A program made the position numbers and the translations under genes. A stretch of DNA of 64,000 bases from Terebella lapidaria (Eukaryota; Annelida; Polychaeta; Terebellida; Terebellidae), in the NCBI GenBank assembly GCA_949152475.1, contig OX424567.1:20237402-20301401 (forward strand). The letters are read 5' to 3'. Under the pieces are notes generated by a model. It did not search any database, was not told where the DNA came from, and worked only from the letters and a program-made list of their open reading frames with translations. Of this stretch, positions 22,723-34,404 are shown in pieces. Within the stretch, counting starts at the first letter, position 1. Each line of letters begins with the position of its first letter.

Positions 22723-25700
22723 GTCCATGAGCACAGGTGGTCCACCGTGCACCCCTCCCCCCAGGACTCTCCGCGAGGGGTGTCATTTTGTTCAGGGGGC
22801 CCTTGAGCTTCAGAATCCACTTGTTAACACTCGATATCCTGGGATGAACTATCCAATATGGCGGCTTTTCAAAATGGCCGCCATCAAAACCGAGACATTT
22901 CTTGAAACACAAATTTGTATTTTTCTTCGCCCCTAATTGTGCTAGAGACATGATTTTGGTACCTAAACATATGTTTTAGAGGTCAAGGAATGCAATAAAA
23001 ATATTTTCAACTACTTCAGCCCATCCCTTCAGCATGAAATCCAAGATGGCGGCCATCAGAATCGCATATTTTGTCATATTTTTTCTAAAACTTTAATATT
23101 CTGAGGAACTCTGTGGCCATTATTTACAATTATGTGCCCTAATACATGCTATTGGTACTTGATAACATTAATGGCAAAAATAACAATGTCCCCAATGCCC
23201 TAATTGCTGAAAAATGCATTGAATTTGGCAATAAACACAATCACGGCGAAACCGAATTCGATCAACAATAAACTTAAAGTTGTATATATCTTTGCCCCTA
23301 ATTGTGCTAGAGACACAAAGTTAGTACCTAAACATATGTTTTAAATAGCAAGGAATGCAATAAAAATATTTTCAACTACTTCAGCATACCCGTTCTGCAT
23401 GAAATCCAAGATGGCGACCATCAGAATCGCATATTTTGTCATATTTTTTTTCTAAAACTTTAATATTTTAAGGAACTCTGTGGAAATTATCAACAATTTT
23501 GTGTCTTAATACATGCTGATGGTGCTTAATAACATCAATGGCAAAAATAACAATGTCCCCAATGCGCTAATTGCTGAAAAATGCGTTGAATTTGGCAATA
23601 AACACAATCGCGGCGAAACCGAATTCGATCAACAATAAACTTGAAGTTGTATATATCTTTGCCCCTAATTGTGCTAGAGACACAAACTTGGTACCCAAAC
23701 TTATGTTTTAGAGGTCAAGGAATGCAATAAAAATGTTTTCAACTACTTTAGCATAGCGCTTCGGCTTGAAATCCAAGATGGCGTCCATCATAATTGCATA
23801 TTTTTTCCTATTTTGTTCATGAAACTTTAATATTTTAAACAAATGTGTGGTCATTATCACCAATTATGTGCTCCAATACATGCTGTTGGTACTCAAAAAC
23901 ATCAGTAGTAGAACTAACAATGTCCCCTATGCCTCAATTGCTCAAGAATATGTTGACTTTAGCAATAAACACAATCGCGACAAGGCCGAAATTGACCAAT
24001 GATAAGCACAAAATTGCATACATGTACATATCTTTTACCCTAATGGGGTACCTGCTGATGCCATGTGCTTTTGGGGCTCTGAAATAGTCTATTATGCCTA
24101 AAAGGTACAAAAAACGTCCTGTCCATTGTCTGCATTATGTGAAAAACAAACACGACAAAATTTCAATGCAACATTATTACGTTTTTGTATTATATGGCAC
24201 AGTAGACTGTTTCTATGGTTTATCTATACCCGAATTACATGGTGGCGATCCTGGTGGCAAACAGGAACCTCATTGTGCGAAATTTTGTACCTAAGCATAT
24301 GTGTTAGAGTTTAGGAAATGCAATAATATTGTTTTCAACTACTTTAGCATAGTCCATTAGCATGAAATCCAAGGTGGCAGCCACCAGAATGGCATATTTT
24401 ATCATATTTTTTTTTCTAAAACTCCAATATTTTAAAACAATTGTGTAGCCATTATCACCAATTTTGTGCCTTAATTACATGCTGATGGTGCTTAATAACA
24501 CCAGTGGTTAAAATAACAATGTCCCAAATGCCTCAATTGCTAAAAGATATATTGAAATTGACAATAAACACAATTGCAGCAATATTGAATTAGATCACAA
24601 TCAACAGTTAAAGTCATGTAATGTGCATAAACGAGACGTTAAATGTCATTAAGTTACCGGTAGTTCATTTATCTGAAATATAAACATGTACATGTACATT
24701 ACAAAAGCCATTCCCAACATGCAAAGCATTCATCATGGGGGAAATCCAAGATGGTTTTGCATATTTTTCTTGGTTTTGCAGCTATTTTGCATAGCTGAAC
24801 GAAGATAATGTACTCTCTTCACCGATATTTGGTCTAGAATTTGGTTTATCCTTACATTTCCATGTATGTAGATTTCAAATATATATGTACTTAATTTGGC
24901 ATGAAATGAACTACTCCTCTTGCAAAAGAACATATAAGGTCGAAATGGTTCTATGGAATGCCAAATCCAGGTAAATTACATTGTAATATTCCAGCGAATG
25001 TTTGTTTTAGAATGATGTCTAATATGTCCATAGATAAGTTTTCACACATGCAGGATATAACGACACACATGTATTGGCAAAAAAGAAAATCTTTATCACT
25101 GTTTCAGAACTCAGGTTTACAACATCAAGTCATCCACAATCATTCAGTTCACACCATTGAGTCATCAGTAGTCGATCAGTCAATAAATGTGAATCATCAC
25201 TCCGGTAAGAACATAATTTCTCCAACATCTACTCTCATATCAAAACTACCGTAAGTAATCTTTTACCACATACCACTGAATATGTTGTTATCTGAACAGT
25301 TGCTGAAAACTGGTAACATCGTTGAGTAAAATAAATGTACATATATGCAATTTTGTGCTTATCATTGATCAATTTCGGCCTTGTCGCGATTTTGTTTATT
25401 GCTAAAGTCAACATATTCTTGAGCAATTGAGGCATTGGGGACATTGTTATTTTAACCACTGGTGTTATTAAGCACCATCAGCATTTAATTAAGGCACAAA
25501 ATTGGTGATAATGGCTACACATTTGTTTTAAAATATTGGAGTTTTAGAAAAAAAATATGATAAAATATGCCATTCTGGTGGCTGCCATCTTGGATTTCAT
25601 GCTAATGGACTATGCTAAAGTAGTTGAAAACAATATTATTGCATTTCCTAAACTCTAACACATATGTTTAGGTACAAAAGTTCGCACAATTAGGGTAAAA

Positions 25701-27007
25701 GATATGTACATATATGCAATTTTGTGCTTATCATTGATCAATTTCGGCCTTGTCGCGATTTTGTTTATTGCTAAAGTCAACATATTCTTGAGCAATTGAG
25801 GCATAGGGGACATTGTTAGTTCTACTACTGATGTTTTTAAGTACCAGCAGCATGTATTGGAGCACATAATTGGTGATAATGACCACACATTTGTTTAAAA
25901 TATTAAAGTTTCATGAACAAAATATGAAAAAATATGCAATTATGATGGACGCCACCTTGGATTTCAAGCCGAAGCGCTATGCTAAAGTAGTTGAAAACAA
26001 TTTCATTGCATTCCTTGACCTCTAAAACAGTTTAGGTACCAAGTTTGTGTCTCTAGCACAATTAGGGGCAAAGATATATACAACTTTAAGTTTATTGTTG
26101 ATCGAATTCGGTTCGCCTCGATTGTGTTTATTGCCAAATTCAACGCATTTTTCAGCAATTAGGGCATTGGGGACATTGTTGTTTTTGCCATTGATGTTAT
26201 CAAGTACCAATAGCATGTATTAAGACACAAACTTGTTGATAATTTCCACAGAGTTCGTTAAAATATTAAAGTTTTAGAAAAAAAATATGACAAAATATGC
26301 GATTCTGGTGGTCGCCATCTTGGATTTCATGCAGAACGGGTATGCTGAAGTAGTTGAAATCATTTTTATTGCAATCCTTGCTATTTAAAACATATGTTTA
26401 GGTACTAACTTTGTGTCTCTAGCACAATTAGGGGCAAAGATATATACAACTTTAAGTTTATTGTTGATCGAATTCGGTTTCGCCGCGATTGTGTTTATTG
26501 CTAAATTCAACGCATTTTTCAGCAATTAGGGCATTGGGGACATTGTTGTTTTTGCCATTGATGTTATCAAGTACCAATAGCATGTATTAGGGCACATAAT
26601 TGTAAATAATGGCCACAGAGTTCCTCAGAATATTAAAGTTTTAGAAAAAATATGACAAAATATGCGATTCTGATGGCCGCCATCTTGGATTTCATGCTGA
26701 AGGGATGGGCTGAAGTAGTTGAAAATATTTTTATTGCATTCCTCGACCTCTGAAACATATGTTTAGGTTCCAAAATCGTGTCTCTAGCACAATTAGGGGC
26801 GAAGAAAAATACAAATTTGTGTTTCAAGAAATGTCTCGGTTTTGATGGCGGCCATTTTGAAAAGCCGCCATATTGGATAGTTCATCCCAGGATATCGAGT
26901 GTTAACAAGTGGATTCTGAAGCTCAAGGGCCCCCTGAACAAAATGACACCCCTCTCGGAGAGTCCTGGGGGGGGGGGGTGCACGGTGGACCCCCTGGGCT
27001 CATGGGC
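22723..27007. mobile_element. 4.3-kb palindromic fold-back element with tandem-repeat arms, TA target duplication
   Basis: Left arm about 22,723-24,650, right arm about 25,260-27,007, inverted and about 98 per cent identical in the outer part. The ends read G(T/C)CCATGAGC, with TA at 22,721-22,722 and 27,008-27,009. After about 320 bp of unique end sequence, each arm consists of four tandem units of about 365 bp, each containing CCAAGATGGC(G)GCCA-like sequence (23,041, 23,406, 23,773, 24,369; reversed at 25,581, 25,951, 26,311, 26,676). A loop of about 600 bp separates the arms. No transposase is visible. The end sequences share GGTCC..NTGCACCCC with the palindrome at 6,733-9,465, so both belong to one group. 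Confidence 0.9.
24045..24271. mobile_element. 227-bp MITE inside the left arm of the palindrome
   Basis: The right arm reads CCCTAATTGTGCG without interruption at the mirrored position (about 25,690). The left arm reads CCTAAT, then this segment, then ATTGTGCG. AT is duplicated. The ends GGGGTACCTGCTGATGCCA and (reverse) GAGGTTCCTGTTTGCCACC form an imperfect inverted repeat. The insertion happened after the two arms had formed. Confidence 0.65.
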
Positions 27008-27063
27008 TATAAATATACACACACGCCACGTCCATTCTGGAAATGAAGTTACTGAATCGTGTG

Positions 27064-27083
27064 CCCCCCCCCCCCCCCCCCCC
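27064..27083. repeat. Poly-C run
   Basis: About twenty C in a row next to the right end of the CACTGGGG element. It is an expansion of the element's own G/C terminal run and likely length-variable. Confidence 0.9.
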
Positions 27084-27194
27084 AGTGAACTCAGCACAAA
27101 GCTTCAGAAATATTTTAGGGATATGAGCCTTTTATGGCAGTATGTCAGATGTGTCATTCCACTAAAAATTTTGCCTCTATTGGAACAACCGATT

Positions 27195-27635
27195 ATTATT
27201 ATTTACCAGTCAAGGTTCAGACCAACAATGATATTATTTGATTTCCCTGATTGAGGACCAACATCTAGCTGTCACTGGCCACATTTGTGTTGATGTCAAC
27301 GTGCCAATTCCAGACGATACAGTTGGCATGTAGGTATGCCACATCAAATGAATCCACATCAAAGAGTTAGGATCTCGACTTTGATATTCAGATTCATCAC
27401 CAGGAAGTCAGGGTTTTTTTTTATTTACAAGTTCTGACCAACTATGATGTCAGTCTTATTTGATCTCCCCGGTTGATGATCAACGACTAGCTGTGACCGG
27501 CGACATTTGTGTTGAAGTCCAGACAGAAAAGTTGCCATGTATGTATGTGACATCAAGTAAGTGCACATTAAGGACCTAGGTTCTCGTATTTGGTGTTCAG
27601 ATTCATCATAAGCAAGTCAGGTTTTTTAAAGTGGC
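27195..27635 (+). repeat. Two tandem copies of a roughly 230-bp repeat
   Basis: Landmarks in both copies are ACCAACNATGATNT, TTTGAT(T/C)(T/C)CCC, GACATTTGTGTTGA and GTTCAGATTCATCA. A third copy is at 44,020-44,240, and part of it occurs in reverse at 34,335-34,400 within the right arm. No coding content is seen. Confidence 0.75.
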
Positions 27636-27639
27636 ATTG

Positions 27640-28790
27640 TCTCCCTTTTCATCAATGTTTGCACCGAAACGACTAAGATATCCCTCATTAAACTTAAAAA
27701 AAAAGTATACCTATTGCACTCGTACATTCTGATGTAATATGACCATGAAAACACGGGTGTATATATTTCTACCTTCGTAGATGTACAGTGTTAGTTAATC
27801 TAACTTCAACCCCACGCATGTATCTTTCGGTTCATGCCGATGTATCTAACATATAAATGTCTAGATTTAAAATTGGCGCCAAAACAACTGCTCAAAAACT
27901 ATGGAACAGAATAATGACCTGTTTCATACACCTTTGGTACCAGATACGAGTTGCTCGTATATTTGATATGCTCAGATATAACTCAAGAAAAAAGCATAAA
28001 ACAGAACTATAAAAATAAACGAAAACCCCCTAATTTACCTTGTAACAAACTATATTTAAACACACAATCAGTAACACTGTCATAACCCAGCGTCAGGGTG
28101 AACCTCTCTATTTCTTATACAGCCCTACTCAACAAGACATCCTAAGTCCAGGTGTACACCACCTGCCGTGACTGTGAACCATATATTTTGGCTTTGTGTG
28201 CTGATTGGCTCATAAACTCAGTCAATAGGCCCACGAGACCTTGAAATGCCAGTGACAAGTCCAAATCTACTGAAATATCAGTGGGTATTTTTAATCCCAT
28301 GCCAATTTGTCAGTTGCAGTGCGAGAGTCCATATCAGGTGGAACAGATAAAGGTCATGTGCTTATCAACATTGTCTTCATTTGGTTGTTGAGACTATTAT
28401 TTTTAAACCAAATGCTCTGGTAAGATAGCAGGACCGGACAAACGAACCCACCCACGGGCCGTTTGTATCTTTTTTAATATCTCGCCTCCTGATTAAGTCG
28501 ACAATGATACCTTCCTTATAGCATATTGTCCAACTCGTAATTGTAAAAAAACAGGTGCAGTATTCGACATAAGCACAATGTAATTCATTATGGGAAAAGG
28601 GTAAGATTACATCTTGTTGAGTTATATTAGATGTTTATGACGCCCCTGACACATGATAAATCATCTTGTGAGTTATTTGACATTTTGTGTTGACATAAAC
28701 ACACAACAATTTGCAAAACACATGGTTTCGCGGGCAAAACCAAAATCATCTGTTTTGAAGCACTGCGGCAAATTGTCATGTGGATTAAAT
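27640..28790 (-). repeat. Inner part of the inverted duplication (matches 33,345-34,400)
   Basis: The reverse complement matches the right arm at TTTTATGCTNTTTTCTTGA, ATCTGGTNCCAANGGTGTAT, ATATNTGGTTCACAGT, and block P (CAAATAACTCACAAGATGAT). It carries no recognisable gene. Confidence 0.75.
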
Positions 28791-28959
28791 TACATATTTT
28801 CAGTTGGAAAAGGTGCCAGTTAATTGCTTTTGGGAAGAGTATGAAATCGAGCTATGTTTGGATATCTTAACCAGAGTTGGTGTTTTCTTTATATCAAACT
28901 ACTACCACCAAGAGAATCAGATTTCGATAACGTCAATAGCAATTTCACGATGCAATCAT

Positions 28960-29105
28960 AATAGAATACAAAAACAAAGCCGGGCCAAATGTTCTAACCC
29001 AAAGCCACACAGGCGTCATCAGGGGCCGTGTGAAGAATATAGGAGTTCCTACTGTACACTCGAGGCATTAAGTATACTCAAAGTCCTACAACAAGGCATA
29101 AATTT
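28960..29105 (-). repeat. R1 A unit, reverse strand, diverged
   Basis: The reverse complement contains CTGTACAC...AGGAGTTCCTA and ACACAGGCGTCATCAGGGGC, the R1 core. An open frame of 186 codons (28,804-29,364) runs through it and is therefore not accepted as a gene. Confidence 0.6.
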
Positions 29106-29369
29106 GATCTGTCGTCATTGTATGTTTGTATTGTTACCATTGAAGTATTATAATCCTTGTTTGGTGTACAGATTGCAGATTATCCATATAATTCACGGCA
29201 CGACCCGTGACATTATTGCTGAGGGTCTGGTGACATTTTGCCCTCAGAGTCAAGCTGCAAACGAAGACCAATTAACAGTAGCTGGTGAACTTTCCGACAC
29301 TCAGATGTTCCGTACGATTATCACAATTGAACATGTTACAATACCCATAGCAAATGCACATTGACGAAT

Positions 29370-30340
29370 AATATTCGCCCCTTGTCTTCAAACCTCTATC
29401 AGTTATGCAATGTCTTTGGAGAGTTGCGTTACGTTTCATGATGTTTTGAGTGGAGTGCGGGCCTCAAAGTCGTGTCTCTTGGTACCAGTTAAAAGTAATA
29501 GCTATTAACATGTGCTCGGCAATGCCATCGGTAAATGTCCTTCGTATGACAAATAACAGCCCTAACAGAGCAGCAACTAGTCGCCACCTCGGTGGCTGAC
29601 TTGAGGCACAAATTAATCACGTGATTAATCTTCATTGCAATCATTTTCTCTCGTATACGTTATTCCCACGTTCAGTGACATAGCTTTAAGTGAGGAAGCA
29701 ATACTCTGGGCCTCATGGACAGCCGAATTGCTGATTCATAACTTCCTACTTTGTCTGAAGGCAAGCACCTGAAGCCATATGAAACTACTTTAGGTTGTCT
29801 TCAGATTGTATTGTTGTTGTTTCTGCGAAAAAACGGATACAAATGAATCATTTGTGTGTGGGATATATTTATTAGGTGCACAATAATACTACAATTACAT
29901 CATATGTTGGACGAAGCGTCAATATGGACATGACCAATCTGATAGCAAACGTCTTGATCCTCACTTGCGTATTCACCTGTTCGACCTCATATGGACTTTG
30001 TATTGCAACTGACAATCGACAGGTGAAAATAAAAATTACCCACTGATCAAAGGTGAATTATTTTCAGGGCAGCAGATTTCAACTCGTTACAGGTCATCCA
30101 AGGTATCTGAACCTATTGGCTGGAAATGATGCCAATTAGCACACACACCATTATGTTCGACCACATGTATATGGTTCATAGTCACGGCAGACGTAGACCT
30201 GTACACAGGCGGTCTTTGTGAATAGGGATATATAACATGAAGTGAGTTAATTGTAACTCCAATGCTTTGAAATAATAACATCTCAGACATCAACCCTGAT
30301 GCTGAGTTGACTAAAATACTAGAAAGTACTAAAATACTTA
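29370..30340. other. Stretch without a recognised gene
   Basis: AT-rich spacer of the inverted duplication. No element ends or convincing open frames were seen. Confidence 0.3.
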
Positions 30341-30344
30341 AACA

Positions 30345-31145
30345 GATCCAAAGGTCAAAGGTAAAGGTCAAAATTTCTTTATTATACTGACAAGTGACAT
30401 AACAAGATAACAAAAAAAAAACATATATGGTAATAAACAAAAGTCACCCAGCCTTATCAGGCTTATTTGTCAGCTACAAAAATGAAATGATCGATGACGT
30501 TATGATGGTTTATGTACAATGCAAGTATAGTGGACGGACAGTGTCATTATTCATATTATTTGTACACTTTTTTCCATTCGTTTTTCCCAAGCTGTGACAA
30601 GATATATAGCAAAATGTTTGCCACCCTGTTTTACTATAGAAATAAATTTGTCCTCATCAGTCATTAATGGAAAGTCGACATTGATATCACACAGTTTCTC
30701 ATATAGTAATTTTCTAGCAGAACAGTACTCTGGACAAATGCATACAAAATGGAATTCATCTTCTACAGTAGACAGAGTACATACAGGGCACAAACTTTCG
30801 TCAAGAGGAATACCAGTAAAGCGCCCAGTTTCAATTGACAATTGTAATATACCACATCTAAATTTTGCAACTATCGATCGGAGACCCTTATTATGAAGAT
30901 GAGTAACATATGGTTCAGTACAAAACTCATTTTTAAATTTAGTGTAGGTAGTGTAGGTTGTTCTGGCAAATAACAATGTCACAGCATGCTTTGTTATCAT
31001 ATATATTGTTCATCCCAATTGAGCAAAGTATGTGTTTGACATCTTTACACCAGTTACGGTAATTTGCTTGGTAATCATACAAAAAAAGTATTTTCGGTAG
31101 TCTGTCATCCAAGTAGTGTATGCCGCACTCTAATACTACTGGTGC
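30345..31145 (-). mobile_element. 3' fragment of a non-LTR retrotransposon (ORF2 C-terminus)
   Basis: The reverse strand reads ECGIHYLDDRLPKILFLY, then RCGILQLSIETGRFTGIPLD, then CPVCTLSTVEDEFHF..C, the CCHC-type motif at the end of many non-LTR RT proteins. The frame ends near 30,551. The 3' end carries a short tail of the type (ACCTTTG)n near 30,345-30,375. It is 5'-truncated, with at least one frame change near 31,000. A relative lies at 53,822-54,505. Confidence 0.7.
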
Positions 31146-31204
31146 ACTAAATGAATGCCATTAAACGCAATTAGGAAAACACTGGAAATGAGAATTCAGT
31201 ATTT

Positions 31205-31335
31205 TGTTTGCAATCCTAGATGCATTGAAAATGTTTTAGACGCATGAAGAATTGTTTCAGAGGCATCAAAAGTATTTTAGAGGTGTCTTAAACTCTTTTT
31301 GATGCGTCTGAAATATTTCCGAGGCATCAGAGAGT
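31205..31335. repeat. Minisatellite of about 21 bp (GATGCGTCTGAAAAT type), both orientations
   Basis: Units such as TTTTGATGCGTCTGAAATAT and, reversed, TTTTAGACGCATGAAGAATT follow each other, with a switch of orientation near 31,290. The same unit fills 33,180-33,335. Confidence 0.75.
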
Positions 31336-32104
31336 GCTGTATCTTATCATTTCGTTTCAAAGTCTCTGCTAGTGATCAAAACTAGAAATTGTAGCAGATT
31401 GGTATTTTACCTGCATTCCATTCTTGACACCAACGATCAAGGAGAGTGCCACTGGCTCACTTTATGCTGAAAGAAGGAAACTGCAATCGTCGTCCAAAAT
31501 CGCGTTTATACTTTCTGAAAAATATAATGCACTTAGTATCCAATGGATATATATTGTATGTAGACTGACTTCTCACCAATACGATCGGTTTGGGTGCGGG
31601 TTCTCTGGTTTCCTCCAACGATAGTGACCACCCTTACGCCAAGATCCGACCCAACAAGATGTTAAAATAAGCACATGCTTATTCGTCAATTGTTGTAAAA
31701 TAAATAAAGTTTAAATATAATTTCATTTCTAGATAGGAAAGGCACTCAAGAGAAAAAATCAATGACAGTAAGTTCGCATCAAGTATGGTTATTGTTAAGA
31801 TTGATTTAACTCGTTTGATTTTTTAATAATTTATAATGATGTGAATTGTCTGGAAATACCTGAAGGTGGGTACCGGTTGCTCCGTCATTGCATATTATAG
31901 ATGACATCAAAAACAGCTCATCTGTGTCAAAACGATTAGATAATTTCATTTTCGCATCTGTCATATAACGCCATTCTAGAATCTAGTCACGTACATTTGA
32001 AACAATTAAATTGACCGACGCCATTGGCGAAAATATCCAGCATCTAATCGCAAAAGTCGTCCGTTCTAATCGACTCACTTCATGATATTTCCGTTTGATG
32101 GTAA

Positions 32105-32258
32105 TCTACTTTTACACACTGTCTGCCCCTGATGATTTTTCCTGTAAATATTTGGTAGGGTTTTCCTATTAAAAGAAATGTTTTATTTATTTTTTGTTTG
32201 CTTTTGGCATAAATCAAAATCTGGTTGTATTGGTGACAAAAGGTCGATACATACATTT
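32105..32258 (+). repeat. R1 A unit, diverged
   Basis: TTTACACACTGTCTGCCCCT, ATTTGGTAGGGTTTT and ATCAAAATCTGGTTGTATTG, ending TCGATACATACATT. Confidence 0.7.
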
Positions 32259-32262
32259 ACAC

Positions 32263-32900
32263 GTCAAAGCTGTATTGTCTGACGAGTGTGTTGGTCACGT
32301 TGACTACAATACCAATGTCACCACTGGTTATATGTCCATAAATGCGGATCAGAAATTTGAAAGGATATGGATAAGATAATTATCTAGGGTCCTGGATATT
32401 TACGATATTGCCTGGAACAACCACAATCATATCATAAGAACAAAGGAGACATTGACATCCACAAAGGAAAATCAATGGTTGAGCAAACGATCAAACTAAT
32501 TGATCATGAAATCCAATGACGTCCAGCACATATATAACACAGGCAGAGGGAACCTCCTCGTGTTATCTGCTTCATTCATGTACAGACATTTCAAAAGACA
32601 CTAAGACGATTGGTTCTTCATGCATCTCAATTGATGTGTGTTTCAGCTGCGCCGGAAGCACAACGGTAAAATTTTTTTGGCTGGAACACGTTTCAGTGTT
32701 TTGTTGTTCATTGGCAGTTATTCGTTCTCGGAAAAACTGGCTGTCAGTCAAAGATAGTTTGATTACATGTCCTTCGTTTTCACACGAAAATGGCGTGCGG
32801 AAGCAACATAACAATCGAAACAAATTTTTATTATGTTTTCCACAAGTGGTAGAAAATGAAAGCAACAGGAGATTGCGAAAAAGAAAAAAAATTATCAATC
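32263..32900 (+). pseudogene. Third copy of the IKLIEHEI-type gene fragment and neighbouring coding-like text
   Basis: At 32,478-32,515 the forward strand reads SMVEQTIKLIDHEI, matching 18.7 and 37.4 kb. Upstream, 32,263-32,380 is open and protein-like (VKAVLSDECVGHVDYNTNVT). Downstream, the reverse strand is open for 108 codons (32,572-32,898; FSCENEGHVIKLSLTDSQFF), so the coding strand there is uncertain. The locus sits in the spacer of the big inverted duplication and after a copy of the 5' intron block (31,860-32,050). No family recognised. Confidence 0.3.
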
Positions 32901-33179
32901 AATGATACAAAAACACGAATGCACACAGGCACCGTAAAATTACTTTCATTTGGTGTCATTGAACATTATTATTACTATTATGGACGGCGTTTGCATTTAT
33001 ATTCTAGGCTTGAAATGGACGAATGTCGCTTTTCTTCATGTTTGGAGTTAAGAATGGACTGCAGGTAAAAAAATCAAACTACGGTGGCCACAATTTCGAG
33101 TTTTGATCCCCGAGTTTTGAGGCTGTAAGACAAAGTCATAAAATACACCATCTTCTGACACGTCGGAAATATTCAAGGG

Positions 33180-33335
33180 GCATCTCAAATATCCATGATG
33201 CGTCTGAAACATTTTTTGATGCGTCTAAAACAATTTTTGATGCGTCTAAAACATTTTCGATGCTTCCAAATTATTTTTTGATGCATTTAAAACATTTCCA
33301 ATGCATAGAAAACCATTTCCGATGTATGCCAAACA
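33180..33335 (+). repeat. Minisatellite, about 21-bp units
   Basis: At least six degenerate units of TTTTTGATGCGTCTAAAACA. It borders the start of the right arm of the inverted duplication at about 33,345. Confidence 0.85.
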
Positions 33336-34404
33336 TAGATGAATCCTGATTCGGCCCGAGAAACCATGTGTTTTGCAAATTGTTGTGTGTTTCATGTCAA
33401 CACAAAATGCCAAATAACTCACAAGATGATTTATCATCTGTCAGGAGCGCCATCAATTATAAATCCACGGAATGTAATGCTCTCCTTTCGCATATTGAAT
33501 TACATTGTTCTTATGTCAAATACTGTACCTATATTTGACAATTACTCGTAGAACGATATGCTTTATGGAAGGTATTATCGTTTCTTTTGTGTATGATAAT
33601 TTCGATATCAGGTTCATGTAGCAATATATCAGTCCAGGTAACATGACTTCTGATAAAGTGTGAAATAATATGCGTCTGTGCGCGTTGATGTCACAACAAA
33701 TAATTAAGTAGGGGACCTATTGGCTGAGTTTATAACACCAATCAGTACACAGAAAAATTGGTTCACAAAAATATATGGTTCACAGTCAAGGTAGGCGATA
33801 TGCCCCTGTATCTATGAGGTCTTGGTGAGTAAGCCTGGTGCTGAACGTGTGCCCAAACATAGCCAGCCACAAGATACTTTAACGGATTTTCGGGGTACGT
33901 GTTACGTTTTATGCTATTTTCTTGACACATCAAAAATGCACGAAACTCATATCTGGTGCCAAGGGTGTATGGATCGGGTCTGACATGATATATTAATCAC
34001 CATTTTGAATGAAATTCGTAAAGGATCATTCTTGTAACCTCTTGTGATTGAGAAGTCACATATGTCTCGTGTTTATTTTGGGTAAATTGTGTTTCATAAA
34101 ATTTTGAGCAGTTGTTTGGTGCCAGTTTCAGATCTAGACATTTTAAGGTTAGCGATATCGGCGGGAACCAGAAAATACAAGTGGGAGTCACTGTACATGT
34201 ATGAAAGTAGAATATACACATCCATCTTGTCATGGTCATGTTCATCAGAACGTACGAGTCGAGTAGGTATACTTTAAACATTCATATTATAGGATATTAG
34301 GTCCATCTCAGTCCTATTGATGCAAATATAGAGGACGTATAATGAAAAACCTGATTTGCTTATGATGAATCTGAACACCAAATTCGAGAACCTAGCTCTT
34401 TGAC

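Larger units (their letters stand above)
20532..27087. mobile_element. CACTGGGG element with long inverted repeats and 5-bp target duplication, carrying two nested elements
   Basis: The ends read CACTGGGGGG inward. AACTC stands outside both ends (20,527-20,531 and 27,088-27,092). The inverted repeat covers about 370 bp: 20,532-20,906 on the left, and on the right 27,010-27,087 plus 22,495-22,720, split by the palindrome at 22,723. Both arms contain repeated GATTCGGTAACTG. The right arm of the big duplication shows the empty site (ATTCCAAGTCAACG, near 34,530). CAC termini with 5-bp duplication are what Transib/RAG-type transposases produce, but no transposase was found, so the class is only suggested. 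Without nested elements it is about 1.6 kb. Confidence 0.8.
16380..28790. repeat. Left arm of a large imperfect inverted duplication
   Basis: Read in reverse complement, this segment follows the same order as 33,345-40,900. Anchors are 16,407 with 40,822 (GACGTCATTCATGGGC), 17,165 with 40,140 (CGAATTTCCATG), 17,600 with 39,750, 17,740 with 39,590, 17,850 with 38,460, 18,640 with 37,560 (ATTCATTTGCGTCAGAACAC), 18,850 with 37,320, 19,950 with 35,140 (TTCATCCAGTTGACAC), 20,510 with 34,540, 27,600 with 34,360 and 28,650 with 33,410. Identity by eye is about 75-90 per cent. The element at 20,532-27,087 is an insertion within this arm. Confidence 0.8.

Noticed and set aside
24094-24314. Two overlapping frames of 62-66 residues
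   Set aside because: They lie in the 227-bp MITE inside the palindrome and have no protein-like features.
26778-27254. 158-residue open frame
   Set aside because: It runs through the outer arm of the palindrome, its end, the poly-C run and the flanking element, so it is a chance frame.
28804-29364. 186-residue open frame, the longest in the window
   Set aside because: Its middle is a reverse-strand R1 repeat and it lacks an ATG at its start; it has no recognisable protein text. Part of it after 29,160 could still be an exon, but nothing supports this.
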